64,000 nt of DNA from positions 124,001 through 188,000 of the forward strand of contig BQMJ01000049.1 of the NCBI GenBank assembly GCA_025991245.1, written 5' to 3'. Every line of letters starts with the position of its first letter. Within the stretch, counting starts at the first letter, position 1. The position numbers and the translations under genes were made by a program. This document shows, piece after piece, positions 55,122 through 64,000 of the stretch. The notes under the pieces were generated by a model. It saw only the letters and a program-made list of their open reading frames with translations. It was not told the DNA's origin and ran no database searches. The DNA is from Galdieria partita (lineage: Eukaryota; Rhodophyta; Bangiophyceae; Galdieriales; Galdieriaceae).

Positions 55122-57311
55122 ATGAGTTTAGGTGAAAAGTGGAGAGCTGACAGCTTGGTTCAGTTTGCTGTAGTTGACCGCGAAGAAGATGTGTATCGTG
55201 TGGCAGAACAACTGTATGATCTTGAAAATAACCGACATGAACTTAGGGCTGAAACAAGCAGTCCGTTTTATCGCGCAACGGTCCCATTTGCGCCCCGCTT
55301 ATTTGGCTCTGGCAAAACGACTTTTTGCCTAAGCTATTTGGAGTTGGTGCAGAGGTTTCGTGAAACTTCCCTGTCGTCTTTTGCTTCAGACCCTTCCAGG
55401 AAAGAGTTTTTCGACAAGTTACGTGAAGCAGTTTTGCTTTATGTGGATTTGACAGAGCTCGAACCCACCAATCCCATTGAAGAAAAGCGAAACCTGAAGT
55501 GGGCTGTCTACTATCTAATGGTAGAAACTGCTTATTTGTCTGTTGGAGAAGAACCGAAGGATGAAGAAGATGTGTACAAGAAGTCTCGTACACGTTCCTA
55601 TAAGCTAGTTAAAAAGATCCGCACAATTTTAAACATGCGTACTGATCAGTTTCTTCTTGTTGCCTTTGATGAAGTTGGTGTGTTGGATTCAAGAGGACAA
55701 TATTTTGATCTAGAAGTGAATGACGGTAGAGTTCGTCCGTACAACGACTTTTTTGGTATTCTTTGGGAACTTTGTCTAGAGGACAATGTATTCTTTATTG
55801 TTGTTGGGAAAAGCAAGGGTTTAAGTATTAAGAATTATACAGCTTCTGTATCAAAGGTTTTATTACATTTTATTTCGTTATCACCTTTAGACTCGTTCAG
55901 TATCGTTGAATTCCTTGAAAAAAGTCACCTCAAAGTACGGACTCAATGTCGAGTTTGTGATATTCTATGTAGTTCTTCTTTTTCAGTAAATGAATTGGCA
56001 GAGGCTTTATTGGAGTATACCGGTGGAGTTCCTGGTTTGCTTACTCGTGCAGTGAATATGCTTTTGAATTATGTACAAACAAGAGGACAGCCTTTTGTGT
56101 TGAAAGAAGAATGTTTATCGTGTATGAAGGAGGATGTTTTTAGAACAGTTTGCTCGAAGCCGTTTGTAACACGTATATCAACTTTGGATGAGAGTAGAAG
56201 AAGTGTACTTGATATGCTACTAATGATGGCACTGTATCGTATACCCTTTAAAGCGGACGATGAACTCAACTCGGGGTCTTATTTATTTGATGCTGTTACT
56301 GAAATGGGATTCTATCGATATCCTATTGACGATAATACTTTCCAAGTTCTGTTTCCAAAGATGTTTATTATAAATCTCAACAACGCATCATCTTTCTCTT
56401 TATTAGAGAAGATACTTTTGGGATCACTTAATATGGAGCCAGTTGATTGTTTCTTCTCATCCAAATGTCGTGTATTTGAAGGAATTGTTGCGACCCGACT
56501 TGTTTTGATACTTTCTTCAAAAGTACGAAATGAGTTTAGGGAGTTGTTGGGTAGATTATCTGCCATATGGAAAGATATGAAACTTCCTATCCATGGACCT
56601 TCACCTCTTGATTACATGATGTCGGTTAGTCGTGGTGAAGCAAGGAGTGAATCAAACAAGAAACGGAAAACTTATGGAAATAATGAATGGGAGAGGATTT
56701 TTCACGCAGCACTTTATTTTGACAGAGTTTCTATTCCAGTGGAAGCGAATTCTTATAGTCCTGATATTATGTTTAAATTACAATCTCCCGTTAAACTCAA
56801 ATTTCTTATGGTGGGAGTTGCTTTTAAAGGTCTTAGGAAATCGGAAGGAATTGGCTGGTCAGATATTATTGAAGAAGCTAAAAAGTTTCTTTATCCTGTT
56901 TTTAATGAATTTTTATCCCAAGCATTGGAATGTTATCATTGTATGCTTATTATAGTCAGTACAAAGTTAGCACTCAATGTTGCAAGCGAGTTGGGTAATC
57001 AGAGTCGATGTTATACGAGTGGAATGCGTATTGGAGGGAATTCTTTTACAATTCCTCCTAATTGTGAACTTGTTATTCTATGTGAAAGAGATGTAGAAAT
57101 GCTCATCGACCGAGAAATATTGAATGGACTTGAAAGAGCATTCTCTACTAGTGATAATCCTCCTTTCGGGGATTTAGGATTCAACTTACTTCGAAGAGCC
57201 CGTGACAGTTTCATGAGTTTGCAAGAAAGTTGGAATTCTTACAATTCAAGTGTTCGTTCGATAATTGGCTCTGCAAGATGTGAATGGAATATGTTTGAAA
57301 ACATTTTATAA
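55122..57311 (+). CDS. Type B P-loop NTPase-nuclease, Crinkler/RHS-like (whole)
   Basis: A single open frame of 729 residues from MSLGEKWRADSLVQ; the frame extends upstream to 54942, but the paralogue at 60111 supports this start. The P-loop is RLFGSGKT (about 59-66), preceded by PFAP, and Walker B is LLVAFDEVGVLD (DE at 183-184). A VVGKS sensor-like strand lies near 228 and TGGVPGLL (GxP) at 300-307. A winged-helix-like segment covers about 355-380. The nuclease-like domain has Glu453 in RVFEGIVATR, PD at 547-548 in YSPDIMFKL and Lys569 in GVAFKG, a complete E-PD-K set. C-terminally, CELVILCERDVEMLID resembles the last strand of the fold. It faces the related gene at 58004-60111 tail to tail. 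Confidence 0.75.
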   Translation: MSLGEKWRADSLVQFAVVDREEDVYRVAEQLYDLENNRHELRAETSSPFYRATVPFAPRLFGSGKTTFCLSYLELVQRFRETSLSSFASDPSRKEFFDKLREAVLLYVDLTELEPTNPIEEKRNLKWAVYYLMVETAYLSVGEEPKDEEDVYKKSRTRSYKLVKKIRTILNMRTDQFLLVAFDEVGVLDSRGQYFDLEVNDGRVRPYNDFFGILWELCLEDNVFFIVVGKSKGLSIKNYTASVSKVLLHFISLSPLDSFSIVEFLEKSHLKVRTQCRVCDILCSSSFSVNELAEALLEYTGGVPGLLTRAVNMLLNYVQTRGQPFVLKEECLSCMKEDVFRTVCSKPFVTRISTLDESRRSVLDMLLMMALYRIPFKADDELNSGSYLFDAVTEMGFYRYPIDDNTFQVLFPKMFIINLNNASSFSLLEKILLGSLNMEPVDCFFSSKCRVFEGIVATRLVLILSSKVRNEFRELLGRLSAIWKDMKLPIHGPSPLDYMMSVSRGEARSESNKKRKTYGNNEWERIFHAALYFDRVSIPVEANSYSPDIMFKLQSPVKLKFLMVGVAFKGLRKSEGIGWSDIIEEAKKFLYPVFNEFLSQALECYHCMLIIVSTKLALNVASELGNQSRCYTSGMRIGGNSFTIPPNCELVILCERDVEMLIDREILNGLERAFSTSDNPPFGDLGFNLLRRARDSFMSLQESWNSYNSSVRSIIGSARCEWNMFENIL

Positions 57312-58003
57312 AACATACTAGTTATATTCCATAATATGGATGATTACCGTTGAAGATTGTCAAAAGTTTACAAGTTGTATAATTGTTTGCACCTATTTTT
57401 GGTTTTTTACTGAGTCTTCAAGCACATGTTTTTAAAATGAACTGATTGTCTACTCCAGTATTACTAGAGGAATACCGTAGTCTTGTTGGAATAGTGTTGA
57501 CTCGATGTTACCAGTAAATATAATGCCAGCGACCATATTGTATTGACTTTTGAAACTCAGTTTTACTGGTGTCCAGCTCATGTAACGAACAAGAAAGTCT
57601 AGTTGACAGCTCAAGAATTAACTTGTTGTCACTTTCCGAGTTTTCCTTTATTGGACCCATAAAACCACGAAGAACATGTTGGAAGTGAGATATAGTTGAA
57701 TCAATCTTGAAGACATTCTATGAAATGGTAAACAGAAAAACAAAGAGAGCTTAGTTCTTTCTCATGAACCACAAAGACATTGAATTTGTAACAGTAGACA
57801 ACGAGTTCATAAGTAAACAACAATGAAATTGTACAGTTGCACTACTAAACTCGTTTAAGAGTTCTTCGACAAAATCCGATAAAATAGTACAAAAATAATG
57901 GAAAATTAGGAAAATTGACTTTCTTTACAAACGAACTGAACTTTTCGAATACTTCTCAAATGAACAAACCAACATGGATCCAAACAGCAATAAGATGCTA
58001 TTT
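57312..58003. repeat. Spacer between inverted type B genes, with type B tail copy 2
   Basis: From about 57430 to 57690 it aligns with the type B tail at 51700-52060. The rest (57691-58003) shows no gene or repeat that I recognise. Confidence 0.6.
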
Positions 58004-60111
58004 CTAAATATTTTTGGAAAGAGATAAAACCATTTCTTGCACTGTTGAGATTCCAATACTTCTCGAATGTGGATTATCCGTAGACTTGAAAGCACTCCTT
58101 AAACTCGACAAAATATCTTTACCAATAAAGTTTTCTACATCTGATTCAGAAAGAATGATCAATTCACAATTAAGAGGAATCAAGAAATCTCCTGCTACTC
58201 TATCGCCAAAGGAATAACAATGACTAGAATGATTCAAGTCAGTTGCTACACTAGTAGATAGCTTAGTACTCATGATGACCAACATGCAATGTAATGTAGG
58301 ATGAACAGTCACGACTTGATCATGAACTGGTTGCAAAAACTTGCAAGCTTCATCAACTATTTCATTCCATCTAATACCATTTGAACTCCATCGTCCTTTA
58401 CAAGCAATACCCACAATCAAATTCTGTTCGCTCGTTCTTCCATGCAACTTGAATAATATATCTGGACTATGAGATGTTGGCTCAAATGGAATATATATCT
58501 TTTCGAATTCTAACATTTCTTTAACAATTTCTTTCCAGTCATCGATACGGAATGTCGTTCTCTCTATGTCTGATGTAGATCTAGTATAATGTATAGATTT
58601 CATATAGTAAGCAGTAGATTCAGAGGAAAACTTTACATTCATCTCATCCCAAATAGAAGACAACTGACCAAGAATAGAAAACATCAAACTGTCTGTCGGG
58701 TGATAACAAAAATGTAAATAAAACATTGTGGCAACGAGACCTTCGAAAACTCGACATTTTGATTCATAAAAGAATTCCACAGGCTGTGACTTGAGGGTTT
58801 GTAATAGTAACCATTCCAATCTATCATTGTTTACACTTTGCTCAATATATCTAATCAGTAACTTGGGAATCAACACTTCATAACGTTCTTGATGGCTTTC
58901 ATCTACAATCAACCGACGATAAAAGCACATATCTGTTACTAGATCAAACAGAAATACATCAAAAGTAGAGCTAAGGTGTACAAGCTCATCCAACTCAAAC
59001 CGAATACGATATAATGCCAACAAAGTAAGCATTTTTAACAAACGTTGACGCGTCTTGCTAAGACTACTCAAACGAGGCAACAACGGATCAACACAATAAT
59101 TTGTTACTATGGGATCATTCATTATCATCCAAAAGCTTTCTTTAGATAATAACAAGTAGTCTTGTGATAATTTACAATGCAAAAGGTAGTTGATTGCTTT
59201 CACAAGTAAACCAGGAACACCACCAGTAAGTTCTAGTAACAATTCTGCAAGTTCATTGGTTGCAAAGTGTTGATGACAAAGGATTTGTGAAACTTTAGGA
59301 CTGCCAGTAAACATAAAAGAAGAACTTTTCTCCAAATGTTCGATGATGCTATGCTTTTCAAGTGGTGAGAGGGGAATAAACGTCAACTCACCCTGGATAC
59401 TGAAATTGCGTAATTACGTATATATAAGCCTTCACTTTTTCCAACAACAATAAAAAATACATTGTGTTGTTTACAGAGTCCCCGAATAATACCAACAAAG
59501 TCGTTGTATGGAAAAACTCTACCGTCATTCACTTCTAGATCAAAATATTGTCCTCTTGTATCCAACACACCAACTTCATCAAAGACAACAAGAAGAAACT
59601 GATCAGTACGCATGTTTAACACTTCACGTATTTTTTTGATTAGCACATCAGTCCTAAGTTTAAAAACTTTGAAAAACTCGTCAGGATCTGGTTGTCCTTG
59701 ACCCGATTTCAGACAGGCAGACTTGAACAACAAATAATGAACAGCCCACTTCAGACTTTTTTCTTTCGGGTCAGTGGGTTCTAGGTGTCTCATATCCACA
59801 TAAAGTAAAACGGCTTCATGTAACTTGTCCAAAAAGGATCTCCTGCGGTCTTTTTCACAATCACTTATGTTCTCAGGTCCTATTAGTGCTCTTTCACCCA
59901 TGCTCTTCAGGAGTTCTAAATAACTTTTTACGAAACGTGTCTTTCCACTTCCAAAGAGATGTGGGGCGAAAGGAATGACTGGTTTAAAAGAACGATCGAC
60001 TTCCCGGCGAACCTGCAACACGTACAACTGTCCAGTTGTTAAAACCACGTCTTGCTCTCTATCTACTACAACACTGTCATACATATCTTGTCGTTGGAAA
60101 ACACTCGACAT
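58004..60111 (-). pseudogene. Type B P-loop NTPase-nuclease, inverted paralogue (about one break)
   Basis: A diverged relative of 55122-57311 in the opposite orientation, with the same parts in the same order: VVDREQDV header, PFAPHLFGSGKT P-loop, LLVVFDEVGVLD Walker B, VVGKSEG, TGGVPGLL, KCRVFEGLVAT, SHSPDILFKL and VGIACKG. About one break is seen, so it is either newly broken or affected by a base-call error. Its upstream region (60112-60605) has a second copy at 35776-36214. Confidence 0.7.
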
Positions 60112-60605
60112 AGTGGACGAGGTGTTGAAATCGAGTCAGAAAAATGCAACGCGAATTTTCCGAGAGAAAATGAAAATAGCTTTTCTTCTTCAAACTATTT
60201 CTATAGAACGAACTTCTTTCTTATTTATATTCTCAAACAATGATGGAACATATTTCATATTGAAATGTAAATTTTAAGAAAAAGCGTTGCCTAGTTTTTT
60301 GTTATATACTGAGCATTTTAACTTCTACCCCATTCATCAAAATGGTAGCTTCAGTTTGAAGGTTCCTTTTCTTCGTAAGCTCTTGAATGGAAAGAGTATA
60401 TATACTATAAAAACAGGAAGAAAGGAAAAGTTCTTCTAAATCTATTTCTTAGAAAATTGGATTGCAATTCATTCTCCCAAAAATACTCCTTATTCACAAT
60501 GCAACAATACTTCACACTGTAAATGTCATTCACTACTCGATTTCTGTTGTTTTGTTCGATGTGGTGTCGTCATACATTTGTAGTGAATGTAAACAGTTTG
60601 ATTGT
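60112..60605 (-). repeat. Type B upstream region, merging into a type A tail
   Basis: It matches 35776-36214. It probably holds the promoter of the type B gene at 58004-60111 and runs directly into the type A tail with no other gene between them. Confidence 0.7.
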
Positions 60606-61698
60606 TCTCGTAAACATTAGGAAACTTTTCTTTAGGGTGTCAAGGGAACAAGATAGTGCGACAAGTGGAACATAGCTAAATTTCAACTTTAGCTTGGTTC
60701 ACTTCTTGTGCAAGTAATTTGGAAGTATATTTTGAAGATATCTCATTCAGTTGTTGCTTTTCCTCTATTCTTGCAATATATGACTGTTTTACTAGGGCAG
60801 ACAAGATTGGAAGTAACGCATGACAATTCAATTGGGTTTCTCTACTCTTGAAGTGCTCTTAGTTTTTCCAGAATTGTCGGTGGTTGATTGTTGATATTTG
60901 GAGTGTACCATTTTGAAGTTTTCCAGACTTTTTCAATGAGTATAGAGAGCAATGGAAATTAGAGTATTATGTTGTTGACTGTTGTTGGATTGCTGTATTT
61001 GTCAAGGTAAATTCACGAAACGTTGTCTGCATATTGGTACTTGTTATGTGAATCCCAATAATATGATGTCATTGAGAGTTTTCCTATACAGAACTGACAA
61101 AGTAGATAGAGTCAATAATTGATCCTCCATTTCTTTAAAATTCAATTGTACTCTATGGATTATGAAACACTTGGTCTGTACATAAGCTAAGTGAAAACTG
61201 ACTAGTTGTCTTTTATCAATATACTTGCCTTCAAAGTGACAACTTATGTGTCGTTGTTCATAGGTGCTTGGTTCTCTTTGTGATTGACGATTTCTGCTCC
61301 AACAGTTTCATTAACAAAGATTCGTTTATCTGACAGATTTCAAGAGTTTCCTAGATAGTTTCTGAATGAATGTTTGGCAGAAAAGCATATCTCTATGTTT
61401 GAAACAATGTGATTCTATACAACTGGCGATACCCAATAAAGACACTCTCGAAAGCTGCTTACTTGAAATTTAGGTTGGGTTGATCTCCATCCAAAGTGGT
61501 AACAATGACTTTCCTTAGAATATATACATCTTCTGTTATTGCAAGCCAATCATCCATATCAGAGTTACTGCTTTCACAATGATTCAGCATTAGATTGCCA
61601 ACCAAGAAAATAAAATATTCAAAACATATCATTTATCATAGACTTTGCAAACCATAAAGCTCAAAACAACTCTGCTTTCATCAAAGGATTATGAAAAA
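60606..61698 (-). repeat. Type A tail, copy 3 (divergent)
   Basis: Related to 1-1087 over its full length with scattered substitutions and small gaps. Shared blocks include ATTAGGAAACTTTTCTTTAG, ATAGCTAAATTTCAACTTTA, GGTGCTTGGTTCTCTTTGTG and GATTCTATACAACTGG. It is the most informative copy for testing whether any frame in the tail is under selection. Confidence 0.8.
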
Positions 61699-63860
61699 TC
61701 ACTTTTCCTTTTCCAACAAAACTCGAAATCTTTCAGAAAAGCCTTCACTACAAAGAAATTCAATATAGTCTGGCACTGATAAACTACCTTTGGCCTCCTT
61801 AAATGGTAATGGAGTAACATAAACAATACTTATGTAGTCTCGCCAATCAATACCTTTGGAATCCAATAAAAGAAAATCTACAATCCTTCCAGAATCATCT
61901 TCTTCTAACGTGATGGTAAACTCTTCATTCAAAATCAAACCAATTAAGTGTAGTAACTGACGCTTATCTGATACTCTCACTTGTCTCCTCTTCTTATTAC
62001 GTTTTTGGCCACTTTGGGAACTTGCCATTGATTTTTGTTTGCTCTTTGATCTACTAGTGGATAAGTTGGCCGATTCTGAAGTATTCCATGCATCTTCCTT
62101 GAAAGAAGGTGGCAAAAAGGAGTTTTCGATAGCAGCAGAGTCACGATTATGGTTATAAAATGAAGATACAGATACTTGAAAGAAGTATATATGCCATTGA
62201 GAATTCACAATATCCACAAAAATATAGTCAAATCGAGAATGTCGTTCTTCCAGTAATATCCAACAGGAATGAGTAAACTTTTTCATTGGAGGATCAAATT
62301 CATCTCTAATCAACCGAACCCAACTATGACAAGATAAACTCAAAATCCTATAAGGTTTGCTATCGGAACGGATCGTCACTTCTTCTGTTCTATTGATGGA
62401 CCAAAAAAAGAATAATTTTTCAAAAGTCTGTCCTCTTGTGTTTGGATCACTTCGATAACGTTCGAACAATTCAGCCAAGTAATTCTCAGAAGTATATCTT
62501 TCAAGGAAAGAGGTTAACAATATATCACGTGCAGCGCTGTTATAAAAGCGTAAGTAGACTTCGTCAACTACAACTAATAAACCTCGACTTATATATGCCC
62601 CGTCTGCAACCGTAATATTTGGTTTATTCCTATCCATGAATAGCTTATAAAGCATAGAATCAAATTCGCTCTTTTCTCTTTCAGACCTAAGACCATCAAG
62701 ATAACCATTGTGCTTTCTTATCATTTCAGAATATAAATTCAAGGTGAAGCGTGTTTTTAGAGTTTCGAAACTAGCGTCCGGAAGATTATTGACAAGAAAT
62801 ACCATTTTGGCTATCATTCTAGGTACCAACCCAGTAAGTTCGACGACTTCATCTGAATTTTCACGAAGAATGGAGGGATAATCAGGTAAATCTTGCCACA
62901 AGTCAAACTCTTTGAAACTTAGAGGCTCCAAATAGTGTTTGACATCTCCATAACCACTACGCAAATTATCTTCAAATTGATGATGCTGTGAACCTGCAAG
63001 AAGAACTCCACAAAAAGGCTATTCAAGTAAATGAAAAAGTCATTATAAAAAAAGGGAGAGCCATGACTTACTGTATTCATTACTTCAAACTCAGTGTAAA
63101 ACTGGAAGAAATCCGGCCATCTATTTATGTCACGACCAAACTTGTCCCAAAACGCATTATGTTCATCTACAATTAACATATTGCGTGGTGCAAGCTCTAT
63201 CATAAAGCGACGAATAGCGAAAGCTAGATTCAAATCTTTGCTTTTGATACAAAAATATATCACATGCTTAATAGGAGCGCCGTTTAACACCTCGTAGTCC
63301 CATGACTGAAAACTCGGCAACTCGTCCAGAATGGAGAAATTCATGAATAGCAGCATTTTCAAGTAAAGAGCTACCACTTCAGTTATCACCCTATTGTCCC
63401 CTAACCAGGCCGCTGCGTTTCCAATAAATTGCAGTGGAATACTGTAATACCGCGAGAAAACAGCAGCCAAGTAGAGATCTACACTCTTTCCTAGACCACT
63501 TGCTGCAGAAACTATTATCTGCTGGGGTGGAGGACTGCAACCTTCTGCATCAAGACTTTCAATGTGTCTATTCCACCTCTTGATAAACTCTCCTCTCAAA
63601 AAGATTCTTGAGATGTTCCCAACACCTTTTTCCACCGGGAAATCTTTGGGAAACTGCTTGGGAACAAGCAAAGGTGCTATCTCTTTGAAAGTTTCTTTCC
63701 CAACTTTGAAAACTCTACCTCCTACTTGTACCTTCTCTCCAATAACTGACGCGACAGTTTTGAACAAACACTCTTGTTGAAGATCAGGTAGGTTTGTCAA
63801 CCACATATTGCTAAACTTTTCGTCAATTTTTAGACCATCGTGAAATATTTCTTCGTATCT
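61699..63860 (-). pseudogene. Type A P-loop NTPase-nuclease, copy 3 (looks nearly whole, about one break)
   Basis: It shares exon-intron structure, P-loop (AASGLGKS), LIVDEHNAF Walker B and nuclease core with copies 1 and 2 but is more divergent in the N-terminal third. The header matches copy 2, not the signal-like leader of copy 1. About one break is seen. The Lys/Arg-rich linker (KSKQKSMASSQSGQKRNKKR) is kept. Confidence 0.75.
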
Positions 63861-64000
63861 AACACTCTCCGGACATATCTAAAGAAGTTTCACTAGTTAT
63901 CCTTTGAGACGGCTAGCCAAACAATCAACAACCCAAAAACAACTTGTGCAGCTGTACAAATTTTACAATATATGGTGCTGTATATAGTTCCAAATAATAA
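63861..64000. promoter_or_regulatory. Upstream flank of type A copy 3, cut by the window end
   Basis: It resembles the flank of copy 2 (39580-39660). Likely promoter region; no specific site can be named. Confidence 0.35.

Overview
The window looks like nuclear DNA of a cyanidiophyte red alga, most likely Galdieria. It is AT-rich, with compact single-copy genes cut by very short introns (mostly 44-76 nt, GT-AG, one apparent GC-AG). One enzyme has a plastid-type leader, and there is a bacterial-type arsenic pump with no introns. This assignment comes from gene content and intron style; no database search was possible.

Layout. (1) 1-8.0 kb, 31.7-39.6 kb and 50.9-64 kb are filled by a multigene family of P-loop NTPase plus PD-(D/E)xK-like nuclease proteins that resemble Crinkler/RHS-type effectors. 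I see three architectures: type A (1088-3495, 37397-39567, 61699-63860, fragment 35160-35775), type B (55122-57311, 58004-60111, fragment 50930-51640) and type C (5187-7958, 31735-34221, fragment 52590-54435). Some copies look whole and others are fossils. Non-coding tails of about 0.3-1.1 kb travel with them. (2) 8.5-30 kb is a host-gene block: a decayed leucine-rich-repeat gene, plastid fabG, a P3A proton-pump-like protein without its catalytic motifs lying 41 bp upstream of arsB, an alanine-glyoxylate aminotransferase, the Rab geranylgeranyltransferase beta subunit, a COMT-like O-methyltransferase, a single-pass secretory-pathway protein, arsM (arsenite methyltransferase) and an SLC4 bicarbonate/borate transporter. 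(3) 40.8-50.2 kb is a second host block: a glyoxalase I-like gene, two unrecognised spliced genes, a Y-family DNA polymerase of iota type with a UBZ finger and PIP-like motif, and a Pi-like glutathione S-transferase. The long stretch 45.5-49.4 kb shows almost nothing.

How the genes could work together. ArsB (efflux), ArsM (methylation) and perhaps the GST (glutathione chemistry) form an arsenic-handling theme. The pump-derived pseudoenzyme next to arsB is the most surprising single gene: every catalytic motif I can align (TGES, DKTGT, TGD, GDGVND) is replaced, yet the ORF is open across six exons and its membrane part is well preserved. The NTPase-nuclease family is the other major theme. Its members carry different N-terminal leaders, a C-terminal SAM-like domain in type C, and in one case a fucosyltransferase-like motif spliced onto the family's C-terminal half.

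Caveat: two otherwise clean single-copy genes (AGXT and SLC4) each carry one reading-frame shift, so base-call errors may explain some apparent breaks elsewhere.
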